Source of the DNA: Salegentibacter maritimus
GTDB lineage: Bacteria; Bacteroidota; Bacteroidia; Flavobacteriales; Flavobacteriaceae
DNA: 64,000 nucleotides
Reading direction: 5' to 3'
Assembly: GCF_016236915.1 (NCBI RefSeq)
Contig: NZ_JAEHOK010000002.1
Location: 248,001 to 312,000 of the forward strand
Shown here: piece by piece, positions 54,915 through 62,484 of the stretch
Numbering within the stretch: position 1 is the stretch's first letter
Layout: each line of letters begins with the position of its first letter
Translations under genes and position numbers: made by a program
The notes under the pieces: generated by a model
Database searches by the model: none
Seen by the model: only the letters and a program-made list of their open reading frames with translations
What the model was told of the DNA's origin: nothing

Positions 54915-56141
54915 ATGAAGGAATTATTAAAGCTATACGAAAATAAAGAGCCGGAAATAGTATTTAATTGGAAAGATTCTGAGACAGAAGCTGAAGGTTG
55001 GGCGGTAATTAATTCTTTGCGTGGTGGTGCAGCAGGTGGCGGAACAAGAATGCGTTTAGGGCTGGACCAAAATGAAGTGCTTTCGCTAGCTAAAACAATG
55101 GAGGTTAAATTTACCGTTTCAGGTCCTCCAATAGGAGGGGCTAAATCTGGTATAAATTTCGATCCTAAAGATCCGCGTAAAAAAGGTGTTCTGGAACGCT
55201 GGTATAAAGCAGTCTCCCCTTTGTTGAAGAGTTATTACGGTACGGGAGGCGATTTAAATGTAGATGAAATTAATGAAGTAATTCCTATTACCGAAGATTG
55301 CGGAGTATGGCATCCACAAGAAGGTGTTTTTAACGGGCACTTTAAACCTAGTGAGGCCGATAAAATTAATAGAATTGGCCAGTTGCGCCAGGGGGTAATT
55401 AAAGTGTTGGAAAACAATCACTTTTCCCCTGATGTAAGTCGTAAGTACACCGTTGCCGATATGATCACCGGATATGGAGTAGCAGAATCTGTAAAACATT
55501 ATTATGAAATTTATGGGGGAGATTTGACGCAGAAAAGGGCGGTAGTTCAAGGCTTTGGAAATGTTGGGTCTGCCGCAGCCTATTATCTTGCTCAAATGGG
55601 CGTTAAAATAGTAGGGATAATAGATCGCGTTGGCGGTTTAATCAATGAAAACGGATTTACTTTTGAAGAAATTAAGGAGCTTTTTCTTAATAAAGAAGGG
55701 AATACCCTTAAACACGACAAGCTAATTCCTTTTGAAGAAATAAATGAAAAAATTTGGAAACTAGATGCCGAAATCTTCGCGCCCTGTGCGGCTTCTCGCT
55801 TAATCACCCAAGAGCAAATTAACAGTTTGATAGAGAGAAAACTGGAGGTGGTTACCAGTGGTGCTAATGTGCCTTTTGCCGATAAGGAAATTTTCTTTGG
55901 CTCTATTATGGAATCTACTGATGAAAAAGTTAGCCTTATTCCAGATTTTATTGCAAACTGCGGGATGGCGAGAGTTTTTGCTTATTTTATGGAAAGAAGA
56001 GTACAAATGACCGATGAGTCTATTTTTAATGACACTTCTATGACCATTAAAAATGCTATTCAAAATACTTACGATAATAATAGTGGAAAAACCAATATCA
56101 GCAAAACAGCTTTTGAAGTAGCGCTGAAGCAATTGGTATAA
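54915..56141 (+). CDS. Glu/Leu/Phe/Val family amino acid dehydrogenase
   Basis: 408 aa NAD(P)-dependent oxidative deaminase. The N-terminal substrate domain has RGGAAGGGTRMR (36-47), MEVKFTVSGPPIGGAKSGI (62-80, with catalytic-type lysines K65 and K77) and GTGGDLNVDE; the Rossmann domain has AVVQGFGNVGSAAAYYLA (about 210-227). The form is that of the leucine/valine/glutamate group; which amino acid is used cannot be decided. Own promoter and terminator. It is not linked to gltBD, which lies 2.6 kb away. Confidence 0.9.
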   Translation: MKELLKLYENKEPEIVFNWKDSETEAEGWAVINSLRGGAAGGGTRMRLGLDQNEVLSLAKTMEVKFTVSGPPIGGAKSGINFDPKDPRKKGVLERWYKAVSPLLKSYYGTGGDLNVDEINEVIPITEDCGVWHPQEGVFNGHFKPSEADKINRIGQLRQGVIKVLENNHFSPDVSRKYTVADMITGYGVAESVKHYYEIYGGDLTQKRAVVQGFGNVGSAAAYYLAQMGVKIVGIIDRVGGLINENGFTFEEIKELFLNKEGNTLKHDKLIPFEEINEKIWKLDAEIFAPCAASRLITQEQINSLIERKLEVVTSGANVPFADKEIFFGSIMESTDEKVSLIPDFIANCGMARVFAYFMERRVQMTDESIFNDTSMTIKNAIQNTYDNNSGKTNISKTAFEVALKQLV

Positions 56142-56186
56142 ATTTTTGATTAATCTTGTAATTTTAGTTGATTGAGATTATTTCTG

Positions 56187-56215
56187 AAAATCCCGCTTTC
56201 GAGCGGGATTTTTTT
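56187..56215 (+). terminator. Terminator of the dehydrogenase gene
   Basis: AATCCCGCT, TTCG tetraloop, AGCGGGATT, then T-run. Confidence 0.93.
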
Positions 56216-56270
56216 ATGAGTAAACTTTAATGAATTTCGTTCCTGGAAAAAATAAAAAATTCCCAATTAA

Positions 56271-56334
56271 GATAAACCAGTTTGCCCTGCTAATTATTTT
56301 ACTAAATTTGGTTCACAATTAAATCTGGTTTATC
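56271..56334 (+). promoter_or_regulatory. exbB promoter framed by a 10-bp inverted repeat
   Basis: TTTG (56281-56284), 18 bases, TAAATTTG (56303-56310) is the clearest promoter in the window; transcript start near 56317. GATAAACCAG (56271-56280) touches the -33 box and its perfect complement CTGGTTTATC (56325-56334) lies just downstream of the start, 44 bases apart. Confidence 0.6.
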
Positions 56335-56364
56335 ACGTTACATTAAAAAACCCAATAGAAACCT

Positions 56365-57066
56365 ATGCTATACTTTTTTCAGCAGGACGGCGTTGCCGAA
56401 GCCGCCCAGGAGGCAGAGCCGGTAGTAGAAGAAAAAACCCTGTCTTTATTCGATTTAATGCTTAGTGGAGGCCTTGGAGGCCAAATTATCATTATTATAC
56501 TTTTTATTCTGTTGTTTGCGGCAGTTTATATTTATTTTGAAAGGCTTTTCGCAATAAAATCGGCCAGCCAGGTAGATAAAAACTTTATGCTTCAAATTAA
56601 AGACAATGTATTAAACGGAAATATAGAATCGGCTAAAATGCGATGTGCACAAAGTGATTCTCCTGTAGCCAGATTAACTGAAAAAGGAATTTCCCGAATT
56701 GGAAGTCCTTTAGAAGATATTAATACTGCTATAGAAAATGCGGGTCGCTTAGAAGTTTATAAGTTAGAAAAAAACGTGAGCATTTTGGCAACTATTGCAG
56801 GTGCTGCACCCATGATTGGTTTCCTGGGTACGGTAATAGGTATGGTAATTGCTTTCCATGAATTGGCAACCAGTAGTGGGCAAGCTCAAATGGGGGCACT
56901 TGCAGAAGGTATTTATACCGCGATGACCACCACTGTTGCCGGACTTATTGTTGGTATTATTGCTTATATTGGATATAATCACTTAGTAGTAAAAACCGAT
57001 AAAGTAGTACATCAAATGGAAGCTACTGCGGTAGATTTCCTTGACCTGTTAAACGAGCCCGCTTAA
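56365..57066 (+). CDS. exbB: MotA/TolQ/ExbB proton channel protein
   Basis: 233 aa. Three membrane segments: about 37-58, 130-155 and 172-197, the last two in the family core ILATIAGAAPMIGFLGTVIGMVIAF and GIYTAMTTTVAGLIVGIIAYIGYN. Forms the proton channel that drives TonB. First gene of exbB-exbD-tonB-like-folC; exbD begins one base after its stop. The acidic N-terminal 27 residues are a periplasmic lead. Confidence 0.93.
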   Translation: MLYFFQQDGVAEAAQEAEPVVEEKTLSLFDLMLSGGLGGQIIIIILFILLFAAVYIYFERLFAIKSASQVDKNFMLQIKDNVLNGNIESAKMRCAQSDSPVARLTEKGISRIGSPLEDINTAIENAGRLEVYKLEKNVSILATIAGAAPMIGFLGTVIGMVIAFHELATSSGQAQMGALAEGIYTAMTTTVAGLIVGIIAYIGYNHLVVKTDKVVHQMEATAVDFLDLLNEPA

Positions 57067-57067
57067 T

Positions 57068-57460
57068 ATGAATTTAAGAGGAAGAAATAAAGTAAGCCCC
57101 GAGTTCAGTATGAGCTCAATGACAGATATTGTATTCCTGTTATTGATCTTTTTTATGCTCACCTCGCCGGTAATTACTCCAGAAGCTTTAGATCTTATAC
57201 TTCCAAAGGCAAAAGGAAAAACTACCAGCGTTCAAAATGTATCGGTTAGTATTACAAAAGATCTGCAGTTTTATGTAGACGACCAACGTGTAACGCAGTC
57301 TTCTTTAGAAAGTACGCTAAAAACAAAGCTGTCTGGTGAAGAGAAACCCACTATTATCTTAAGGGCAGAAGAAGGAGTGCCTATAGAAAAGGCAGTGAAT
57401 GTGATGGATATTGCAAATAGAAATAGTTATAAAATCGTTTTAGCGGTTAAACCCGAATAA
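57068..57460 (+). CDS. exbD: ExbD/TolR biopolymer transport protein
   Basis: 130 aa. One membrane helix in MSSMTDIVFLLLIFFMLTSP (about 15-34) with the proton-carrying Asp at D20, then a periplasmic domain with SITKDLQFYVDDQRV and AVNVMDIANRNSYKIVLAVKPE, usual for ExbD. Works with ExbB. Flanked by exbB (one-base gap) and the TonB-like gene (eight bases). Confidence 0.94.
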   Translation: MNLRGRNKVSPEFSMSSMTDIVFLLLIFFMLTSPVITPEALDLILPKAKGKTTSVQNVSVSITKDLQFYVDDQRVTQSSLESTLKTKLSGEEKPTIILRAEEGVPIEKAVNVMDIANRNSYKIVLAVKPE

Positions 57461-57468
57461 GCCTAATT

Positions 57469-58287
57469 ATGTTAGATACCAAACACGAAAAAAAATCTTT
57501 TACCATCACGGTTATCTTACACGTGTTGCTAATTGCATTGTTATTTCTGTTAGGATTTAAATATTTAGACCCGCCGCCAGAGAGCGGTATTGCCATCAAT
57601 TTTGGGACATCAGAAGTTGGCTCTGGAAATGAGCAGCCTACCGAGCCGGTAAAATCGGCACCTCAGCAAACTACAGTTCCCGAAACGCAAACCCAACCTG
57701 AGCCGGTTATTGAAGAGGAAGTGGTAACCCAACAAACAGAAGAGGCACCGGTTATTGAAGAAAAGAAAGAGCCAAAACCGGTAGAAAAAAAGGAACCCGA
57801 AAAACCCAAAGAAGAACCACCGGCCAAAAAGCCTGAACCCAAACCCGATAAATCCACTACCGATGCCATGAGTAGTATTTTAAATGGTCCGGAAAGATCA
57901 GGCACCGAAAGTGGAGGGGAAGGAAACGATAGTCAGGCTGGTGATAAGGGAGACCCTAATGGAGACCCTAACGCTAGTTCTTATTATGGAAGCGGCTCTG
58001 GCCTGGATGGAGATGGAAACTACCGTTTGGGAGGTAGAAGGGCCTTGAATAAAGAAAAATTTGTTCAGGATTGTAACGAGTCCGGAATTGTGGTGGTTCG
58101 TATAGAAGTTAACCAGAATGGACAGGTAATTAATGCTACGCCCGGTGTAAAGGGAACTACCAACAGTGCGTCTTGTTTAACCGATCCCGCAAGAAGGGCT
58201 GCGATGGCCACGCGTTTTAATAGCGATAGTAACGCACCCTCTCGCCAGGTAGGGACTATTATTTATAACTTTAAACTTTCTGAATAA
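57469..58287 (+). CDS. TonB-like energy transducer
   Basis: 272 aa. Cytoplasmic lead, one membrane helix (about 13-33), a Pro/Glu/Lys-rich linker (about 55-130) able to span the periplasm, a Gly/Ser/Asn-rich flexible stretch (130-175), then a C-terminal domain (about 185-272) with SGIVVVRIEVNQNGQVINATP and GTIIYNFKLSE, the TonB/TolA C-terminal fold. Its place after exbB-exbD makes it the partner that energises outer-membrane receptors such as SusC. TolA-like naming is possible, since it has two Cys (in QDCNES and SASCLTD) that may bridge. Confidence 0.87.
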   Translation: MLDTKHEKKSFTITVILHVLLIALLFLLGFKYLDPPPESGIAINFGTSEVGSGNEQPTEPVKSAPQQTTVPETQTQPEPVIEEEVVTQQTEEAPVIEEKKEPKPVEKKEPEKPKEEPPAKKPEPKPDKSTTDAMSSILNGPERSGTESGGEGNDSQAGDKGDPNGDPNASSYYGSGSGLDGDGNYRLGGRRALNKEKFVQDCNESGIVVVRIEVNQNGQVINATPGVKGTTNSASCLTDPARRAAMATRFNSDSNAPSRQVGTIIYNFKLSE

Positions 58288-59508
58288 GTGGATGCATATA
58301 CAAAAACTGTTGAATGGATGTTTCAACAGTTGCCTATGTTTCAACGAGTAGGAGCGCAGGCTTTTAAAAAAGATCTTTCCCGTACCATTAAACTAGATGA
58401 ATATCTGGGGAATCCGCATAAGAATTTTAAATCGGTTCATATTGCCGGTACCAACGGTAAAGGTTCTACAAGCCATATGTTGGCCTCTATTTTACAAGAA
58501 GCCGGTTATAAAGTAGGTTTATATACTTCTCCGCATCTAAAAGATTTTCGGGAACGAATTAAAGTGAACGGAAAATTTATTCCAAAGAAAAATGTAGTTG
58601 GATTTATTGAGGAGCATAGGGATTTTTTGACTGAAAATAATCTTTCTTTCTTCGAAATGACCGTAGGAATGGCCTTCGATTATTTTTCGAAGACGAAAGT
58701 AGATATTGCTATAATTGAAGTAGGCTTGGGTGGTAGGCTCGATTCTACCAATATTATTACGCCAGAGGTGTCGGTAATTACCAATATAGGCTTAGACCAT
58801 ACCGCTTTTCTAGGAGATACTATTCCAGAAATAGCTAGTGAAAAAGCCGGGATAATAAAAGATAATGTACCCGTAATTATTGGAGAAACCCAAAAAGAAA
58901 CTACCAGGGTTTTTAAAGAAGAGGCACTAAAACATAAGTCAGAAATATATTTTGCCCAAGATCTAAAACTGGAAAATTATGATACAGATCTTAAGGGAGG
59001 GTATCAGAACAAAAATATGAAGACGGCAGTTGCCGCTATAAAAGCTTTAAGGGAAAAGGGCTGGGAAATCCCGGAAGAATGTCTTAAAAACGGACTTAAT
59101 AGTGTAAAGTTGCATACATCGCTTCAGGGACGCTGGGATATTTTACGGGAAAAGCCAAGGGTGATTTGTGATACGGCTCATAATGCAGAAGGCCTTAGTT
59201 TGGTTTTTAAGCAGCTTAAGAATGAGAAATTTCAACATCTACATATTGTTTTAGGAGTGGTGAATGATAAAGATTTAGAAAAAATCCTGCCATTGTTTCC
59301 GAAAGCCGCACTTTACTATTTTTCTAAACCGGCAGTTCCCCGTGGATTAGATGCTGAGATTTTGCAACAAAAAGCCGCTGATTTTGGCCTTGAAGGAAGT
59401 TTATTTGGTTCTATTTCAGAAGCCTATGATGCTGCCCTGGATGCTGCCCTGGATCAGGATTTGGTGTTTATAGGTGGAAGCACGTTTAGTGTTGCCGAAA
59501 TAATTTAA
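58288..59508 (+). CDS. folC: Bifunctional folylpolyglutamate/dihydrofolate synthase
   Basis: 406 aa Mur-ligase-fold enzyme that adds glutamate to dihydropteroate and folates. ATP loop IAGTNGKGSTSHMLA (about 51-65), SPHLKDFRERI (about 79-89), and ITNIGLDHTAFLGDT (about 167-181). GTG start immediately after the upstream stop, so translationally coupled. Near the end a 12-base tandem duplication (GATGCTGCCCTG at 59428 and 59440) repeats residues DAAL without breaking the frame. Last gene of the exb operon. Confidence 0.94.
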   Translation: MDAYTKTVEWMFQQLPMFQRVGAQAFKKDLSRTIKLDEYLGNPHKNFKSVHIAGTNGKGSTSHMLASILQEAGYKVGLYTSPHLKDFRERIKVNGKFIPKKNVVGFIEEHRDFLTENNLSFFEMTVGMAFDYFSKTKVDIAIIEVGLGGRLDSTNIITPEVSVITNIGLDHTAFLGDTIPEIASEKAGIIKDNVPVIIGETQKETTRVFKEEALKHKSEIYFAQDLKLENYDTDLKGGYQNKNMKTAVAAIKALREKGWEIPEECLKNGLNSVKLHTSLQGRWDILREKPRVICDTAHNAEGLSLVFKQLKNEKFQHLHIVLGVVNDKDLEKILPLFPKAALYYFSKPAVPRGLDAEILQQKAADFGLEGSLFGSISEAYDAALDAALDQDLVFIGGSTFSVAEII

Positions 59509-59525
59509 TTTTTTTGAAATTTTTC

Positions 59526-59556
59526 TTGGTGTAGATTAAAAACTAGTCTATATTTG
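59526..59556 (+). promoter_or_regulatory. Promoter of tRNA-Val copy 1
   Basis: TTGG (59526-59529), 19 bases, TATATTTG (59549-59556); transcript start near 59563, 12 bases before the tRNA. Confidence 0.55.
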
Positions 59557-59574
59557 CATCCGCATTCAAGAATA

Positions 59575-59649
59575 GGGCGCGTAGCTCAGTTGGTTCAGAG
59601 CACTTGGTTTACACCCAAGGGGTCAGGGGTTCGAATCCCTTCGCGCCCA
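59575..59649 (+). tRNA. tRNA-Val (UAC), copy 1
   Basis: 75 nt cloverleaf: acceptor GGGCGCG/CGCGCCC, D stem GCTC/GAGC, anticodon stem CTTGG/CCAAG around TTTACAC (anticodon TAC, Val), T arm AGGGG-TTCGAAT-CCCTT, discriminator A. No CCA is encoded. Own promoter upstream. Confidence 0.97.
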
Positions 59650-59657
59650 CAGAATAT

Positions 59658-59688
59658 AAAAGGCTTCTAAAAAATGAAGTCTTTTTTT
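59658..59688 (+). terminator. Terminator between the two tRNA genes
   Basis: AAAAGGCTTC, 8-base loop, GAAGTCTTTT with one G-U pair, then T-run to 59688. Confidence 0.7.
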
Positions 59689-59742
59689 AGCTTAGTGAAA
59701 TTTTTAGTTTTTTAAAGAAAGCTAATTTTATTGAAAATTTTA

Positions 59743-59817
59743 GGGCGCGTAGCTCAGTTGGTTCAGAGCACTTGGTTTACACCCAAGGGGTCAGGGGTTC
59801 GAATCCCTTCGCGCCCA
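59743..59817 (+). tRNA. tRNA-Val (UAC), copy 2
   Basis: Identical to copy 1 over all 75 nt; the flanks differ. A terminator separates the copies and no TAnnTTTG box is seen in the 54 bases before this one, so its expression may depend on read-through or a diverged promoter. Confidence 0.96.
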
Positions 59818-59862
59818 CTTTTATTCCCAAATCCCAAAGTTTACCTACTTTAGGGATTTTTT

Positions 59863-60120
59863 ATGTCGAAATTTTACATTTATATACTTTTTTCTGAATC
59901 ACTTAATGGATATTATATTAGTTCCACCCAAAGCATTGATAACAGGCTGAAGAAACATTTGCAGAGCAATAAAGGTTTTACATCGAAGGCTAAAGATTGG
60001 TTACTAGTTTATTCTGAAACATTCGAAACCAGAACAGGAGCAGTTCGCAGAGAGCGACAAATTAAGAAATGGAAAAGCAGAAGAAGAGGTTGTCTGAAAT
60101 GTCTAGCTTCGTCAAGCTGA
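59863..60120 (+). CDS. GIY-YIG domain protein with repeat-derived C-terminus
   Basis: 85 aa single-domain GIY-YIG protein. FYIYILFSESLNGYYISSTQSIDNRLKKH (3-31) matches the UPF0213-type start YVYILxS..G.YYIGST, with the motif Gly replaced by Ser (YIS). ETFETRTGAVRRERQIKKWKSR (about 53-74) holds the catalytic-type Glu region. The last 10-12 residues and the stop codon are encoded by the left arm of the repeat at 60085, so the natural C-terminus was replaced. May be inactive. Confidence 0.75.
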   Translation: MSKFYIYILFSESLNGYYISSTQSIDNRLKKHLQSNKGFTSKAKDWLLVYSETFETRTGAVRRERQIKKWKSRRRGCLKCLASSS

Positions 60121-60215
60121 ACTCGTTTCAGCTTCTAAGATGTTTTGATTATCAATATTTTAGATGCTGAAATAAATTCAGGATGACGATTTTAATAACT
60201 TTTCAGACAACCTCT
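60085..60215. repeat. Family 1 repeat, best-preserved copy
   Basis: Perfect 15-bp terminal arms AGAGGTTGTCTGAAA (60085-60099) and TTTCAGACAACCTCT (60201-60215). Inside: CGTCA/TGACG, hairpin 1 AAGCTGAA/TTCAGCTT, and hairpin 2 CTGAAATAAATTCAG. It spans the 3' end of the GIY-YIG gene and nearly reaches the stop of the FMO gene. Confidence 0.85.
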
Positions 60216-60218
60216 TTG

Positions 60219-61271
60219 TTATAAAAGGGTTTTTTCTTCGGCTTTAATATAATTGGCAAGATATTGAGCATCTTTTTTAATTCCGCCTAAAGTTGCCGAG
60301 CCTCTTGTATGTAACCAGGGAAGGCCTATAAAATATAGTCCGTCAATATTGCTAACACCTCTATGGTGTTTAGGATAACCATCTTTTGTAAGTTCTAAAC
60401 CTTCTATCCAACCAAAATTTGGCCTGTAACCTGTAGCCCAAACAATATTTTTTAATTCCTCAATTTTTTGATTTTCGGTAAATATAATTTGCTCTTTGGC
60501 ATTTGTAGTTTTCCCAACAGGTAGTACATTGTCTCTTTTTAAAATGCCTTTAACGTCTGTACCAATAATAGGTTGTTTAGACCGACTAAGCTTTTTTCCA
60601 AGCCAGGTTTTTCGACTAAAACTTAGAAAACCTATCTTAGTAAACCACCACCATAAGGTTTTTCCCAAAATTTCCTGTGGAAGTACCCGCACATTGGTAG
60701 CGCCGGAAAAGTAGGTAGTTCGGTTAGTTTGAGAAATTTCATCTAAAATTTGAAATCCTGAATCCCCGGCCCCAACAACCATCGCAGGGCCTTCCTGCAA
60801 TTGCCCGGGATTTTTATAATAGTTACTGTGAATTTGAAAAATATCTTCTGATATTTTCTGTGAAAAAGAAGGGGTGTATGGAATATGAAATGGACCGGTA
60901 GCGATTACTACATTTTGGGACTTTAATTCGCCTTTACTATGCTTTAGAATGAAAAAATCATCTTCTTTAACCACGTTTTTTATCAGTGTATTTAAACGAA
61001 CTTCAATATTGAATGTCGCTACATATTTTTTAAAATAGGTTGCTACATCTTCCTTGCTGGGGTAATATCCTTTTTTTGCAGGGAAATCCATTCCCGGTAA
61101 ATTATTAAATTCTGAAGGTGTAAATAGCTTTAAAGAGTCCCACCTATTTAACCAGGAAGCACCTACTTCCTCTTCTTTATCAATTACCACATAAGTTTTG
61201 CCCAATTTATTAAGATAATAGGCCATGGAAAGCCCGGCTTGCGCTCCCCCAACAATTACAAAATCTAGCAT
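60219..61271 (-). CDS. FMO-like flavin-dependent monooxygenase / NAD(P)-binding flavoprotein
   Basis: 350 aa. FAD loop DFVIVGGAQAGLSMAYYL (3-20), WDSLKLFTP (about 44-52), VVIATGPFHIP (about 122-132), a second nucleotide loop AMVVGAGDSGFQI (about 163-175) and the late VWATGYRPN (about 280-288) make up the two-nucleotide layout of Baeyer-Villiger/FMO-like (CzcO-type) flavoproteins. The FMO fingerprint FxGxxxHxxx(Y/F) is replaced by IATGPFHIP-type sequence. The substrate is unknown. Isolated minus-strand gene. Confidence 0.85.
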   Translation of the reverse strand: MLDFVIVGGAQAGLSMAYYLNKLGKTYVVIDKEEEVGASWLNRWDSLKLFTPSEFNNLPGMDFPAKKGYYPSKEDVATYFKKYVATFNIEVRLNTLIKNVVKEDDFFILKHSKGELKSQNVVIATGPFHIPYTPSFSQKISEDIFQIHSNYYKNPGQLQEGPAMVVGAGDSGFQILDEISQTNRTTYFSGATNVRVLPQEILGKTLWWWFTKIGFLSFSRKTWLGKKLSRSKQPIIGTDVKGILKRDNVLPVGKTTNAKEQIIFTENQKIEELKNIVWATGYRPNFGWIEGLELTKDGYPKHHRGVSNIDGLYFIGLPWLHTRGSATLGGIKKDAQYLANYIKAEEKTLL

Positions 61272-61364
61272 CTATCGCATTTTCAGCAAAGATAAGTTTT
61301 AATTTCCACCTGTTTAATAGCTCTAGAAAAAGCATAATTGCTAATTTTAAGGCAAAATTAGCTT

Positions 61365-62138
61365 ATGGAAAGAAAAATTAGGCCTTATGTTCTGGCCGAA
61401 ACAAACTGGAAGCAGATAAGAGATGAAGATTTTAGTGTAGCCGTTTTGCCCTGGGGTGCTACTGAAGCACATAACTATCACTTACCTTATGCTACTGATA
61501 ATATTTTGGCAGAAGAAGCTGCTACAAAAGCGGCAGAAAAAGCCTGGGGACAGCAGGCAAAAGTCGTGGTTTTACCTACTATTCCATTTGGGGTAAATAC
61601 CGGTCAAATGGATGTAAAGCTTTGTATGAACCTTAACCCCAGTACCCAATATGCTGTTTTAAAAGATGTAGCCCAGGTTTTGCAAATGCATAATATCGAT
61701 AAGCTGGTTATTTTAAATGCTCACGGCGGAAATAACTTTAAGCAAATGATTAGGGAATTGAGCCTGGAATACCCCAACCTTTTTACCTGCTCAGTAAATT
61801 GGTGGCAGGTTACCGATGCTAAACCATATTTCGATGAACCAGGGGATCACGCCGGCGAGCTTGAAACAGCAGCGGTTATGCATTTACGCCCCGAATTGGT
61901 TTTACCGCTGGAAGAAGCCGGAGACGGAAGTGCCAAAACTTTTAAAATAAGTGCTTTAAAAGAAGGTTGGGCAAGTGCGCAACGAAAATGGACTAGCGTA
62001 ACCAAAGATACAGGAGTAGGAGACCCCAAAGCTGCTACGGCTGAGAAGGGAGAGGTTTTCTTTGAAAAAACCACCGATTTGATCGCCGATTTCTTTGTGG
62101 AGCTGCACGGGTCAGATTTAGAAGATATGTATCATTAA
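61365..62138 (+). CDS. Creatininase-family amidohydrolase
   Basis: 257 aa. Metal ligands are E34 and H36 in GATEAHNYHLPYATD, D45, H120 in NAHGGN and E165/E167 in DHAGELETA. The NAHGGN and HAGELET motifs, rather than the NGHYEN of true creatininase, place it with formamide hydrolase and MftE-like members. Substrate unknown. 13 bases before lrgA on the same strand, an unusual pairing. Confidence 0.85.
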   Translation: MERKIRPYVLAETNWKQIRDEDFSVAVLPWGATEAHNYHLPYATDNILAEEAATKAAEKAWGQQAKVVVLPTIPFGVNTGQMDVKLCMNLNPSTQYAVLKDVAQVLQMHNIDKLVILNAHGGNNFKQMIRELSLEYPNLFTCSVNWWQVTDAKPYFDEPGDHAGELETAAVMHLRPELVLPLEEAGDGSAKTFKISALKEGWASAQRKWTSVTKDTGVGDPKAATAEKGEVFFEKTTDLIADFFVELHGSDLEDMYH

Positions 62139-62151
62139 TTAAAGAAAACTT

Positions 62152-62484
62152 ATGCTTAAAGCTCTGGCCTATATCTTTGGATTTTTACTTTTAGGTGAGC
62201 TAATCACCTATTTTTTTAAAATTCCAATTGCCGGAAATATCCTGGGGATGTTTTTGATTTTTATCGCTTTAAGGCTTAAAATAGTAAAACTTAAGGATGT
62301 AAAACCGGCCTCAGATAAACTTATAAAATACCTGGTATTATTCTTTATTCCCTATGGAGTAGGTTTAATGGTTTATTTTGAAGTTATAGCCGATTATTGG
62401 ATGCCAATTTCTATAGCAGTTATTGCCAGCACAGTGATCACCCTGTATATTTCGGCAATTATTATTGAAAAACTGGAGCGATAA
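62152..62484 (+). CDS. CidA/LrgA family membrane protein
   Basis: 110 aa with four hydrophobic segments. ELITYFFKIPIAGNILGMFLIFIAL (about 17-41) is the family signature (PGxxxGM-like). Works with LrgB; members are holin-like proteins or carriers of small metabolites such as pyruvate or glycolate. Its TAA overlaps the lrgB ATG by one base. Confidence 0.88.
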   Translation: MLKALAYIFGFLLLGELITYFFKIPIAGNILGMFLIFIALRLKIVKLKDVKPASDKLIKYLVLFFIPYGVGLMVYFEVIADYWMPISIAVIASTVITLYISAIIIEKLER

